The translations under genes and the position numbers were made by a program. The notes beneath the pieces were generated by a model, which was not told the origin of the DNA, did not search any database, and was given only the letters and a program-made list of their open reading frames with translations. Positions 35,748 to 44,458 of a stretch of 64,000 bases of DNA are shown here, piece after piece. The stretch comes from Herbaspirillum frisingense GSF30 (GTDB lineage Bacteria; Pseudomonadota; Gammaproteobacteria; Burkholderiales; Burkholderiaceae_D): assembly GCF_000300975.2 (NCBI RefSeq), contig NZ_AEEC02000003.1, forward strand, positions 179,597 through 243,596, written 5' to 3'. Positions within the stretch are counted from its first letter, which is position 1. Each line of letters begins with the position of its first letter.

Positions 35748-35877
35748 GCGAAGCGCTTGCCGCAGAACAACTGATGTCTCAATTTGAGACAGCTGAAGGC
35801 AATACTCGAACTCTTTGTCGAAGTCTTGCGTTCACGCCGGGGTATGCGAAGCCCGAGGAAAACGCTCTTATAACGGT

Positions 35878-37350
35878 TTATTGAGTGCGGATAAAACCAC
35901 CAGCGTGCCGGATCAAATCAGGATAGTGGCCGATAGAGTAAAGACTCTGGGCATCCTCATTCGAGGTAATCATCTCGTTGCTTCGAAGTTCATTCAACAG
36001 CGATGACGGAAACTCGAAGCCTATCTCACCCTGACCACCGAGTTGACCTTTGGTCTTGCGATAATTTGCAAGGTAGAGACTTAGAACTTGAATGAAATCT
36101 ACGGTACGCGACTTTCCCGTATTGAAATCCGGGTCGATGATCGAAAACACGCGTGGCTCAATTAATCGCACCAAAACTTGCACTGCCCCTTCATGCTTGG
36201 ACACTAATCTCTCGAACATCTGGGAATTTTTTTCATATATAAACGCCAATGCAAAGAGAAACCAGCAATGAATTTCATTTACCACGATCCCGGCAATCGC
36301 GGCCTCAATCAATTGCATTGTGCGAATTTGGTCTCTCAGACCTGCGTCGAAAGCCTTCGCAAACATGATAAATATGGCTTCCACGTCGATACCTGGATAT
36401 ACGTTCCGGTGAAGACCGTGGACATAGCTTTTTTCAGAAATCGCAGCGTTTTGGAATAACGCTCGAACGTATTCTCTTGGGTCGGGTTCGGGAAGCAAAT
36501 ATTCTTGATCAAAAAACCTCTTTAGATAGCGGCTTCCGTCAAACTGCGGTCCGTAGATAGCTTGGGTCGAATAGGCCAGTTGATTACTATTAAGGCCAAC
36601 TACAAAGTAAATCCCAGGTACTCCGAAGAGGTGCTTGATTCCTTCCAAAAGCTCAATCGCATAATTCGGCCTGCATCGATCAAGCTCGTCGACAAAGAAG
36701 AAAACAGGAAGCTGAAATTTCCTGCTTTTATCAAGTTCTTCGATAAGCTTAGTAAGCTTTTTGCGAAAAGCAGAAATCGAATGTTCCTTCTCCTTATGCG
36801 CTTTTAGCGCCTCGGCAAACGAATCTGGTAGGCCATTAACAAACGCATCTCTATCATCCTGAAGAGCCTCATCTGAGAGAATCTCTTTAGGCTCGCGACC
36901 TTTAGCGATAGACTCTAGCTCTTCTAGACTGATATTTAACAATCGCTTCATCGCGATAGCTCCTGCCAACCTCAAGGCAGGGGTCGTAAACCTAGAGAGA
37001 GCACCAATCGCCTCAGAGAGCTTCTTCTTTATCGCTCTCTCATTTTTAAATAACGCTTCCAGCTCTTCATCAATCTTAGAAATAAACGCCACCAATGGCT
37101 CTGGAGTGAAATCGTTTTTCCACGCGTCGAAATATACGGCTGGATGTCCTTGATACTTCAGATCTTCGTGCCAAGCGTTTAATAAAAATGTCTTTCCGTA
37201 TCCCCACTCAGCGTTGATAGCCAACACAAAGCCATTCTCTGAAGGTTTGTTGGCATACCTCTTTCTCAGATGATTTGAGAGATAGTCAGCGACAGACTTA
37301 CGATTAAGTAGATCGTTTTTCCACGAGTCAACAGGGTCTGCATCAGACAT
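35878..37350 (-). CDS. KAP family P-loop NTPase, probable horizontally acquired gene
   Basis: A 490-residue protein. Walker A NAEWGYGKT (46-54), and Walker B as FFFVDELDRCRP (218-229), the KAP pattern with aspartates 221/224. Between them is a long helical insert of charged and moderately hydrophobic character; I see no convincing transmembrane pair, so a soluble form is likely. The C-terminal half is helical and unknown. KAP NTPases include PifA of F plasmid, which blocks phage T7, and others near defence genes; hence a defence role is possible. No toxin or effector neighbour is visible. Start ATG 37350 has AAAGG ahead; the codons are AT-rich compared with its neighbours. Confidence 0.85.
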   Translation of the reverse strand: MSDADPVDSWKNDLLNRKSVADYLSNHLRKRYANKPSENGFVLAINAEWGYGKTFLLNAWHEDLKYQGHPAVYFDAWKNDFTPEPLVAFISKIDEELEALFKNERAIKKKLSEAIGALSRFTTPALRLAGAIAMKRLLNISLEELESIAKGREPKEILSDEALQDDRDAFVNGLPDSFAEALKAHKEKEHSISAFRKKLTKLIEELDKSRKFQLPVFFFVDELDRCRPNYAIELLEGIKHLFGVPGIYFVVGLNSNQLAYSTQAIYGPQFDGSRYLKRFFDQEYLLPEPDPREYVRALFQNAAISEKSYVHGLHRNVYPGIDVEAIFIMFAKAFDAGLRDQIRTMQLIEAAIAGIVVNEIHCWFLFALAFIYEKNSQMFERLVSKHEGAVQVLVRLIEPRVFSIIDPDFNTGKSRTVDFIQVLSLYLANYRKTKGQLGGQGEIGFEFPSSLLNELRSNEMITSNEDAQSLYSIGHYPDLIRHAGGFIRTQ

Positions 37351-37381
37351 TGATTTCGCCTTTCATTTTCGGGTGAGCCTG

Positions 37382-37409
37382 TGACGTCAAGCAATTCGAA
37401 TTGGCGTCA
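37382..37409. promoter_or_regulatory. Palindrome in KAP promoter region
   Basis: CAATTCGAATTG (37392-37403) is a perfect palindrome, flanked by TGACG (37382-37386) and CGTCA (37405-37409), within 60 bases of the KAP start. It also overlaps a minus-strand TTGACG that could be a -35. Operator candidate. Confidence 0.4.
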
Positions 37410-37608
37410 TATCGGCTAATGAGAAATCCTCTGCGAATTTTTCCACCGTGGCAGCAATAACTGCTGCACATTCATCGCATCACTTACGTTGATTAGGCCA
37501 ACAGAGAAGTAGCTTTTCTGGTTTCACCGACAAAAACTTAGCAATCCGATTCATATTCATCAGCAATTTCTTAATTACGAAGGTTATCCAATACACCTGC
37601 TGCAGTGT

Positions 37609-38190
37609 TCAACCGCCTGCGCGGCTCAGGTGTTCATACAGAATGGCCGCGCCGACACCGATCAGCACCACGCCCCCGATGATCTCGGCACGCTTGCCGA
37701 TGAGGTGACCGAGCACGCGACCGACCATCACGCCGATGGTGACCATGGTGGTGGTGGCCAGGCCGATCAGCAAGGCCGCTTCCAGGATGTTGACGTCGAT
37801 GAAGGCCAGGCCCACGCCGACGGCCATGGCATCGATGCTGGTGGCGACCGCGGTGAGGGCCAGCATCACCACCGATTGCTTTTGCGGGGCGGCGTCGGCT
37901 TCTTCGTCTTCATCGTCCTCGCTCATGCCTTCGCGGATCATGCGCGCGCCCAGCACCAGCAGCAGCGTGAAGGCGATCCAGTGATCCCATTCCGACACCC
38001 ATTTGGTGGCGACCGAGCCGGCGAACCAGCCGATCAGGGGGGTGATGGCCTCGATCACACCAAACAGCAGACCGATGCGCAGGGCTTGCAGGAAGCGCGG
38101 CTTCTGCATGGCGGCGCCCTTGCCGATGGCTGCCGCAAAGGCGTCAGTGGACATCGCAAGCGCGAGGAGAAGGAGTGCGGGGAAATTCAT
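37609..38190 (-). CDS. mntP: Manganese efflux pump MntP
   Basis: A 193-residue membrane protein with six hydrophobic segments and the family repeats [16 protein letters not shown] and [13 protein letters not shown], whose aspartates are needed for Mn2+ export. Length compares with 188 in E. coli. A yybP-ykoY riboswitch lies in its leader, which supports the manganese assignment and tells the gene is turned on when Mn2+ is high. The gene runs toward the KAP insert on the same strand. Confidence 0.95.
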   Translation of the reverse strand: MNFPALLLLALAMSTDAFAAAIGKGAAMQKPRFLQALRIGLLFGVIEAITPLIGWFAGSVATKWVSEWDHWIAFTLLLVLGARMIREGMSEDDEDEEADAAPQKQSVVMLALTAVATSIDAMAVGVGLAFIDVNILEAALLIGLATTTMVTIGVMVGRVLGHLIGKRAEIIGGVVLIGVGAAILYEHLSRAGG

Positions 38191-38254
38191 GAAGGGGATT
38201 CCTTGGCCGGGCGAAGTCCATGGACGTGCCTGCGCGCCCAGCCTGGCCGCAGGA

Positions 38255-38370
38255 TACGTCTATGGTCTCGCCTACCTGATTGGCTACCCGCGCCACGGCA
38301 AGATGTTGCCGAGAATGTTGACACGGGCTCTTCCGGATGACCCGGAAGCTGGCTACTCCCCAAAGAGAAG
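38255..38370 (-). promoter_or_regulatory. yybP-ykoY manganese riboswitch
   Basis: On the minus strand the leader of mntP has the conserved yybP-ykoY parts in order: GGGGAGTAGC (38352-38361), GTCAACATTCTC (38311-38322) and GGCGAGACC (38264-38272). The family senses Mn2+ and turns on mntP expression. Ends are approximate. Confidence 0.85.
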
Positions 38371-38375
38371 CCCGG

Positions 38376-38405
38376 ATTTTAAACGAAGACGGTTGGGGTA
38401 GACAA
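38376..38405 (-). promoter_or_regulatory. Promoter of mntP
   Basis: Minus strand TTGTCT (38400-38405), 18-base spacer, TAAAAT (38376-38381), placed immediately upstream of the riboswitch. Confidence 0.6.
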
Positions 38406-38477
38406 GTTGTTGTGGCGGTCGCCGCAACAGGGTGGATGGCGACACGTATCGTCTCACTCTGCGCCCCTGCGCCCCAT

Positions 38478-40091
38478 TCAATCGTTGAGCAACTGCGTAC
38501 CGTTTCGACGGACCTGGTCCGGATCGGCCTGCAGCAGACCCAGCGCACTGATGCCGTCGAGCAGCTGGCTGCGCCGGTAGGCCCCATCTGCGACACGGGC
38601 CTCCTTGCCGTCCTGCAACTGGACGGCAAAGTCGCGCACGATCTGGGCCTGCAAGGGGGTGTGGCTCTGGCTCACCAGCTGACCGAGCACGTACTTGCTG
38701 ACGCGACTGTCCTGGCTGGCCGATTGCTGCAGGCGGGCCTGCGTCATGTAACCGAGGCGGTAGCCGATCTCCAGCCGGCTGTCGGCCTGGTCGTCGATCT
38801 GGTGGTAGGTGTAGTTCTGCGATTGACGATCGGTCCCCAGCCGCAACGGCAGGTCGGCTTGCAGGGATTGGTGGTAGGACGCCTTGAGCCGGGCCTGCGC
38901 CTGCTGCACGATGGATCGGTCAGCCTGGCGCGCACCGGACAGGCTGGTGTGCTGCGAGACCTGGTAGTCGAAACCATCCACCTCGTCGCGCCGCAGGGGA
39001 TTGGGCGCCACGCTGGCACCGGTGATGGAGGCCGTGAAATCGGCCAGCCCCGACAACATGCGGCGATCGTTGAGGTCGGCGACCAGCGCCGGCGCCAATT
39101 GATCGCCGGGACGCGTCGGCGTCGTGCTGCCGCCATGCAACTGGGCGAAGGCATCCTTGAACAAGTCGGAAAGGGCGGCATCGCCATGGCCGCGACGGGT
39201 GGCGGCATCGAACTGCTGCAGGTAACTGGCGATGGCACGCTGGCGTTGCTGCGCGCTGCCAGCGAGGGTCTCGCTGGTGGCATCGACGGCGACCTTCATG
39301 GTGCCGGCGGCACTGGTGGCAGTGACACTGCGCTGGCTGGCATCGGCATGCAGTTGCACCTGCAGAGCGTCCCCCAGCGTGGCGTTGAGGTCGATGGCGG
39401 CCAGATGCTGCTGGTCCAGGTGCATCAGGCCATCCAGGGCCAGCGTGGGCGGCTGGGCAGCCAGCCCCTTGAGCGCCTGCTCGAAGGCATCGCCCAGCGC
39501 GCTCATGGCAGCGCGATCGTCATCGTCCAGCGTACCCTGGGCCAGCTTGAAATCGACGGCGATGCCGTCGGCATTGGCAGCGAGATGGAGCTCGATGCGC
39601 GCCCCCGATTGGGTGGTCAACGAAAGATCGACGCGCTGGCTGGCGAATCGATGCAGTTGATCACGCAGGACCGCCTGCACATCGCTGTTGCCCTGAGTCG
39701 CCGTGGTCGACAGCAACACCGACTGCGAGTAGCTGCCGCCCCCCAGGCTGGCCTGGTCCAGCAGGGCCTTGCCCAGACCGGTCCAGCGCTCGCTCATCTG
39801 GCCGGCGCCGATGTTGCGCGCCATCAGGGTCGAGAGCGTGTCGCCCTGACGGCTCTCCCATATCGGCGGCATGGATGCAGGCGCCTCACTCAACCGTCCG
39901 GACGCCGAATAGAGGGGGAGCACGGGCGCCGGGGGACGGGCGCTGGCGCCGGAAGTGGCAGTAGCGGTCGGGGCCGAGGTCGACGACGCCGTGCCGACGG
40001 TGGGCGAGTTGCTACTGGTGAATGCGGCGACCGCTGCAGGAGTGGTGGATGTGTAGACCGGCGACGGCGACACGGAGGTCAGTGGGCTCAT
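38478..40091 (-). CDS. Large protein of unknown function
   Basis: A 537-residue protein I do not recognise. First ~80 residues are Ser/Thr/Pro/Ala-rich and likely disordered; the rest is a mostly soluble mix of helices and strands (QSVLLSTTATQGN, LDQQHLAAIDLNATL, LEIGYRLGYMTQARLQQSAS) with no cysteine cluster, Walker box or membrane span. No signal peptide. Ends about 290 bases before mntP and about 75 bases after its promoter box. The long open frame and ordered codon use support a real gene. An opposite 605-codon frame here is a shadow. Confidence 0.7.
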   Translation of the reverse strand: MSPLTSVSPSPVYTSTTPAAVAAFTSSNSPTVGTASSTSAPTATATSGASARPPAPVLPLYSASGRLSEAPASMPPIWESRQGDTLSTLMARNIGAGQMSERWTGLGKALLDQASLGGGSYSQSVLLSTTATQGNSDVQAVLRDQLHRFASQRVDLSLTTQSGARIELHLAANADGIAVDFKLAQGTLDDDDRAAMSALGDAFEQALKGLAAQPPTLALDGLMHLDQQHLAAIDLNATLGDALQVQLHADASQRSVTATSAAGTMKVAVDATSETLAGSAQQRQRAIASYLQQFDAATRRGHGDAALSDLFKDAFAQLHGGSTTPTRPGDQLAPALVADLNDRRMLSGLADFTASITGASVAPNPLRRDEVDGFDYQVSQHTSLSGARQADRSIVQQAQARLKASYHQSLQADLPLRLGTDRQSQNYTYHQIDDQADSRLEIGYRLGYMTQARLQQSASQDSRVSKYVLGQLVSQSHTPLQAQIVRDFAVQLQDGKEARVADGAYRRSQLLDGISALGLLQADPDQVRRNGTQLLND

Positions 40092-40192
40092 GAGCGCAGA
40101 GGGGCTGGCGACGATACGCTAGCTAACGGCCCCCTGCTGCGATTCTTTAGATGAGCGTACGCGGCGTATCGGCACGCCACGTCTAGCGTGGT

Positions 40193-41155
40193 CTAGCGGA
40201 GTCCGGCCTGGCCTGGCGCATCAAGGCTGCTAAGCGGTGAGGCCGCCTCTCCCGGGGTTTCTATCGGGTCCACATGCGTCATCACATCCAGCACATGATG
40301 CGCATCCAGCACCCGGCGCCGGGCATCGGTGGCGATCGCATGGCCTTGCGTGACGCTCAGCGCCCCGTCGATTTCCAGGTGCACGTCCACCTGCGTCAGG
40401 TCGCCCATGCGTCGGGTACGCAAGTCATGCAGGCCTTGCACGCCCGGGGTGGCGAGGATGGTGGCGCGGATTGCCTCTGCCTCTTCGGCCGAGACGGCGC
40501 GGTCCATCAGGTCGTGCAGGGCGCTCCAGAAGAAACCCCAGCCGGTGCGCACTACCATCAGGCCGACCACTGCTGCGGCCACCGGATCGAGCAGGGTGAA
40601 ACCGGCCAGGCTGCCGACGATGCCCAGTGCCACCACCAGCGACGAGGCGGCGTCCGATCGCGCGTGCCAGGCATTGGCCACCAGCATGCTGGAACGCACG
40701 CGCTCGGCGATGCGCAACATGTAGCGGAACAGCAGTTCCTTGGCCAGCAAGGCCACCAGTGCCACCCACAGGGCGGTGATGTGTACCGGCGGAGTATGTC
40801 CGTAATGCTGGATCTTTTGCGCAGCGGAGATCAGCATGCCGAGGCCGACGGCCAGCAACAGGGCGCCCAGCGCCAGGGAGGCGGCATTTTCGTAACGCTG
40901 GTGACCATACTGGTGATCGTCGTCGGCCTGCTTGCGGCTGTGATGCCCGGCCAGCAGCACCACGAAATCCGAGACCAGGTCCGAGAGCGAATGGATGCCA
41001 TCGGCAATCAGGGCCTGCGAACCGGTGAACACGCCGGCCGTAACCTGCAGCATCACCAATACGATATTGACCACGATGCTGACCAGCGTACTGATACGTC
41101 CGGCGCGGTGGCGGGCGGGATCGCCCTTGAAGTCTTCTATTTGGGTACTTAACAT
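40193..41155 (-). CDS. Cation diffusion facilitator (CDF) metal exporter
   Basis: A 320-residue protein with six membrane segments and cytoplasmic C-terminal domain. Metal-binding motifs HSLSDLVSD in helix 2 and HARSDAASS in helix 5 fit the CDF Zn/Fe/Mn site (the form H/D-x3-D). The HHSRKQADDDHQYGHQRYE loop before the third segment adds histidines typical of this subgroup. Ends in a divalent-metal-sensing dimer domain (LRTRRMGDLTQVDVHLEIDG). Exports Zn2+, Fe2+ or Mn2+; the exact metal is not readable. Confidence 0.9.
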   Translation of the reverse strand: MLSTQIEDFKGDPARHRAGRISTLVSIVVNIVLVMLQVTAGVFTGSQALIADGIHSLSDLVSDFVVLLAGHHSRKQADDDHQYGHQRYENAASLALGALLLAVGLGMLISAAQKIQHYGHTPPVHITALWVALVALLAKELLFRYMLRIAERVRSSMLVANAWHARSDAASSLVVALGIVGSLAGFTLLDPVAAAVVGLMVVRTGWGFFWSALHDLMDRAVSAEEAEAIRATILATPGVQGLHDLRTRRMGDLTQVDVHLEIDGALSVTQGHAIATDARRRVLDAHHVLDVMTHVDPIETPGEAASPLSSLDAPGQAGLR

Positions 41156-41474
41156 AAAACCAACGATAAGAGCCTAATCTAGAGTCAAAGTCGGCAAAAC
41201 TTGTGCTATCCATCAAATTACTGGATCATCTTGCCACATTACAATGTCAGCTGTATTGCGCCAGGGGGTGGCGTCGCCGCTTTTTTACGGTCCGGCGTAC
41301 GCAGGACCGCGCAGACGAGGTGACCAACGAGCGACAACAGCATGCGCCCCCTTCGCATGAAATAACAGCACGGCGCCCCTGGCGAACCGTGTACATCCGC
41401 GGCAGCGGCGGTGGCAACAACGTCGCGCAAGCAATCCGCGGCAGACCCGGTGCAGCCATTCATCGAGGAACAGC
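41156..41474. other. Divergent intergenic region before FapA-family gene
   Basis: About 320 bases. A -10-like TACAAT is at 41240-41245 on the plus strand, without a good -35. Nothing else recognised. Confidence 0.4.
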
Positions 41475-43112
41475 ATGAACCAAGCAACTCCGCAACCGCT
41501 GTCGTTTGCGTTCGACAGGGCCAGCGGCGAACTGAGCGCAACGTTTACTCCGACGGCGGGCTTCCCGCCGCTGACCCTGGCCTTCCTGAAGCAAGCCATG
41601 ACCGACCATGGCCTGACCAAGCTGTTCTTCCAGGACTCGGTCCTCAACGCCTTCGTACGCAAGGCCGAGGATGCCAAGGAAGCCGTCACCCAGGTCATCG
41701 CCGAGCGCCGTGATGGCGAGTTCTCGCTGGACGTGGCCGACGACCTGATGACGGCATCGCTGACCCTGGTGCCGCCCTACGGCGGTCGCGCCAAGAGCGT
41801 GGAAGTGGTCAATGCGATCCGCGCCGCCGGCATCACCTACGGCATCCTGCATGAACAATTGCGCGGTGCGCTGTCCGCCGGCTTCTGCAACAAGCTGGTG
41901 GTGGCCCAGGGCTTGATGCCCACGCCTGCCGAGCCGGCCCGTTTCGAGAGTCTGCTGGAAGAGAAGGAAGAAGAGCTGGCGGACATCGAGGAAGATGCGG
42001 TGGTTTCCTACGCCGACATGGGCCATATCCTGCTGGTGAAGGTGGGCGACCCGCTGATGCGCCGCATTCCGCCCGTGCCGGGCAAGGATGGTATCGACAT
42101 CCGTGGCGGCAAGGTGCCGGCGCGGCCGATTGCCGATGTGGGCTTCGCCAAGGAAAGCATCGGCGCCGAACCCAGCGAGGACGATCCCGATCTGCTGGTG
42201 GCGATCGTGCCGGGCCAGCCGACGGTGATCAAGAACGGCGTGAAGGTCAACCCGGTGCTGGATGTGGAGAACGTCGACCTGTCCACCGGCAACCTGAGCT
42301 TCGAAGGCACGGTGCGCGTCTCCGGGGATGTGCTGACCGGCATGAAGCTGCACGTGGGCGGCGACGTGGTCGTCAACGGTACGGTGGAAGCGGCCGAGAT
42401 CGTGGCCGGGGGCAGCGTCACCGTCAAGGGTGGCGTGATCGGCCACAGTGAAGGCGTGACCGCACAGGCGGGTACCACCGCCATCGCCTCGCGCATCAGT
42501 TCACAGAAATCGGTACAGGTGATGTTCGCCGAAAGCGCCCACATCGAAGCCGCCGACGACATCCTGGTGCTGGGCAATGCGCGTCACTGCGAACTGCTGG
42601 CCGGTAACGAGATCACGGTCGGCAAGGGCAATCCGCGCACCGGCCACATCATCGGCGGCCGGGTGGAGGCCACCAACATCATCCGTGCCAACGTGATCGG
42701 CGCCTCCACCAGCACCCATACCCGCATACAGGTCGGCCTGGATCCCTACCTCGAAGAAAAGATCGCCATCAAGGAACAGGAATACACCCGCAAGGTGTCC
42801 GAACTGGACCGCACCATCAAGCAGCAGAGCTACTACAAGCTCAATCCCGAAAAGGCCACGCCGGAACTGGTGCACGAAACCAGCGACAAGCGCAAGGCGC
42901 TGGCCTACGAGGTCAAGGTGCTGCTGGAAGAAGTGGGGCAGATGAAGGAAAACATGGTCGCCGCGGAAGATGCGCGCATCATCGTGGCCAAGGCGGTCTA
43001 CGAAGGTACGGAGCTGCGTATCGGGCACGAGGTCTGGCCGGTGCAATCGGACCTCAGTGGCGGTACCGCGCAGTTGTTCGAAGGTGATATCCGCTACAAC
43101 CCGAAAAAGTGA
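41475..43112 (+). CDS. FapA family (DUF342) protein
   Basis: A 545-residue protein with the DUF342/FapA plan: N-terminal domain, a long stretch of beta-roll repeats (GDVVVNGTVEAAEIVAGGSV, VKGGVIGHSEG, IIGGRVEATNIIRANVIGA) and a C-terminal coiled coil (LDRTIKQQSYYKLNPEK, LLEEVGQMKEN). GAGGAACAGC precedes the ATG. Members are associated with motility and polar flagellar regulation in Vibrio and with cell envelope regulation in Bacillus; the role here is unknown. Confidence 0.88.
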   Translation: MNQATPQPLSFAFDRASGELSATFTPTAGFPPLTLAFLKQAMTDHGLTKLFFQDSVLNAFVRKAEDAKEAVTQVIAERRDGEFSLDVADDLMTASLTLVPPYGGRAKSVEVVNAIRAAGITYGILHEQLRGALSAGFCNKLVVAQGLMPTPAEPARFESLLEEKEEELADIEEDAVVSYADMGHILLVKVGDPLMRRIPPVPGKDGIDIRGGKVPARPIADVGFAKESIGAEPSEDDPDLLVAIVPGQPTVIKNGVKVNPVLDVENVDLSTGNLSFEGTVRVSGDVLTGMKLHVGGDVVVNGTVEAAEIVAGGSVTVKGGVIGHSEGVTAQAGTTAIASRISSQKSVQVMFAESAHIEAADDILVLGNARHCELLAGNEITVGKGNPRTGHIIGGRVEATNIIRANVIGASTSTHTRIQVGLDPYLEEKIAIKEQEYTRKVSELDRTIKQQSYYKLNPEKATPELVHETSDKRKALAYEVKVLLEEVGQMKENMVAAEDARIIVAKAVYEGTELRIGHEVWPVQSDLSGGTAQLFEGDIRYNPKK

Positions 43113-43126
43113 TGCAACGCCAGTGC

Positions 43127-43175
43127 GCCTGTGGATAAATCGTTTATACGGTTACACTTGCACTTATCCACAGGC
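43127..43175. promoter_or_regulatory. Inverted pair of consensus DnaA boxes
   Basis: TGTGGATAA (43130-43138) and TTATCCACA (43164-43172) are the perfect DnaA box in opposite directions, and with flanks form 12-base arms GCCTGTGGATAA / TTATCCACAGGC. They lie between the stop at 43112 and the ATG at 43190, around a -10-like TACACT (43153-43158). Could give DnaA control of the following gene or titrate DnaA. The hairpin could also act as a terminator without a T-run. Confidence 0.7.
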
Positions 43176-43189
43176 CCGACCACTCTCCC

Positions 43190-43588
43190 ATGCAAGATCA
43201 GCTTCCCCACGCCACGCCACCATTGCTGCGCGAACTGGCGACCCGTTCCGCCGACATTTCCCAGGACTGCAACTGCCGTGCGGTCGACACCAGCGGCTGG
43301 ATCAGCCTGCCGCTCTCGCTGCCGGAGACGCAGCTGGCCGACGTCGCCACCCTGATCACCGATCCCTACGCGGAACCGACCTTCACCGAATATCACCCGG
43401 AAGGTACCCGTTACGATTCACCGACGGCGCCCATCGCCCCCGCCTGGTATCCCTACAACCGCTGCAATGTCGCCCGCTGCACGCAGTGCGGTCGACATTA
43501 CCTGCGCTACATGGAGGCCGGCGGCTACTTCGTCGACCGCCGCATCCGTGCCCTGGAAAATCCGGCACTGGTGGTCGACCCGGCATGA
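43190..43588 (+). CDS. Small protein with zinc-ribbon-like CxxC, unknown function
   Basis: A 132-residue protein; C-terminal third contains NRCNVARCTQCGRHYLRYME, three cysteines plus a histidine, suggesting a zinc-binding knuckle. The N-terminal part is acidic and hydrophobic. No signal peptide. Function not recognised, but the form is seen as a conserved hypothetical among Burkholderiales (recollection, not checked). Preceded by two DnaA boxes, so it may be cell-cycle-controlled. Confidence 0.75.
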   Translation: MQDQLPHATPPLLRELATRSADISQDCNCRAVDTSGWISLPLSLPETQLADVATLITDPYAEPTFTEYHPEGTRYDSPTAPIAPAWYPYNRCNVARCTQCGRHYLRYMEAGGYFVDRRIRALENPALVVDPA

Positions 43589-43600
43589 GCGCCCGGCCCT

Positions 43601-44449
43601 TCAGCCGCGACTGAGGCGGCTCGACATCAGGATCTGATACAGCGTATCGGCCGGTTGCGACAGGCGGCGCGCCGTCAGGGCCACATATTCCACATCCGGC
43701 AGGCGCGGCAGGGCCGCGTGATTGAGCGGCGGCACCAGGTCACGTGAGGACAGGTGCTGCGGCAGGGCCGCCAGTCCCAGGCCACCCCGCGCAGCCGCCA
43801 TGCAGCCGGCGTGGCTGCCGCTGGTGCAGACGATGCGCCAGTGATGCCCGGACTTGCCCAACGCCTGCAAGGTCGCGGCCCGGGTGATGCTGGGTTCGGG
43901 CAGCAGGATCAGGGGCAGCGGCTCGGTCAGGTCCACCAGCGTGTCCGGCCGGGTCAGCCACTGCATCGGCGTGGAAAACATGCTGTGACCGCGCGATTCG
44001 CCGGCACGGCGCTTGCCCACCAGCAAATCCAGCTTGCCCTGGTCCAGCGAGGCATAGAGGTCGCTGGTCAGGCCGATGGTGATCTCCAGTTCCACTTCAG
44101 GATGCTGGCTGCGGAAAGCGGCCAGCATGTCCGGCAGCGGCCCCATGGCGAGATCGTCGGAAGTGCCGAAGCGCACCCGGCCGCGCAGGCGGGGGGCGCT
44201 GAACTGGGCCTCGGCGCGGGCATGTGCCTGCAGGATCAGGCGCGCATGCACCAGCAGGCTCTCGCCGTCGGCGGTCAGCGCCAGCGAGTGGGTATCGCGC
44301 ACGAAGAGGCGCCGCCCGAGGCTTTCTTCCAGCCGGCGGATGTGATCGCTCACGGTCGACTGGGTCAGCCCGAGCTGGCGCCCGGCCTCGGTAAAGCTGG
44401 AAGAGGCGGCGGCGGTGGTAAAGGTCTGGAGCCAGAGCGGATTGAGCAT
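43601..44449 (-). CDS. LysR family regulator, YfeR-like
   Basis: A 282-residue regulator. HTH residues SSSFTEAGRQLGLTQSTVSD, then HIRRLEESLGRRLFVRD; effector domain follows. Divergent from a YfeH-like transporter; the intergenic palindrome at 44459-44477 is next to its start. In Salmonella yfeR and yfeH form the same divergent pair, so this is very probably the regulator of the transporter and of itself. Confidence 0.87.
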   Translation of the reverse strand: MLNPLWLQTFTTAAASSSFTEAGRQLGLTQSTVSDHIRRLEESLGRRLFVRDTHSLALTADGESLLVHARLILQAHARAEAQFSAPRLRGRVRFGTSDDLAMGPLPDMLAAFRSQHPEVELEITIGLTSDLYASLDQGKLDLLVGKRRAGESRGHSMFSTPMQWLTRPDTLVDLTEPLPLILLPEPSITRAATLQALGKSGHHWRIVCTSGSHAGCMAAARGGLGLAALPQHLSSRDLVPPLNHAALPRLPDVEYVALTARRLSQPADTLYQILMSSRLSRG

Positions 44450-44458
44450 GGGGCATTA

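Larger units (their letters stand above)
35640..37600. mobile_element. Compositionally foreign insert (low GC) with a lone KAP NTPase
   Basis: The block between ilvD and mntP is distinctly AT-rich: two sampled 60-base lines give 47% (36541) and 35% GC (37021), against 65% in ilvD (35041). It holds one long gene, a 14-bp inverted repeat near its left side and a 12-bp palindrome at the gene promoter. No transposase, integrase, tRNA or matched direct repeats are seen at the borders, so the route of entry is not known. Horizontal origin is inference from composition. Confidence 0.55.

Noticed and set aside
35741..35884. 47-codon frame in the KAP insert
   Set aside because: No good ribosome site, no recognisable protein; kept only as a possible remnant.
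38337..40154. Antisense frame (605 codons, plus)
   Set aside because: Opposite to the 537-residue gene; ends in low-complexity Gly/Arg and carries no start site of quality.
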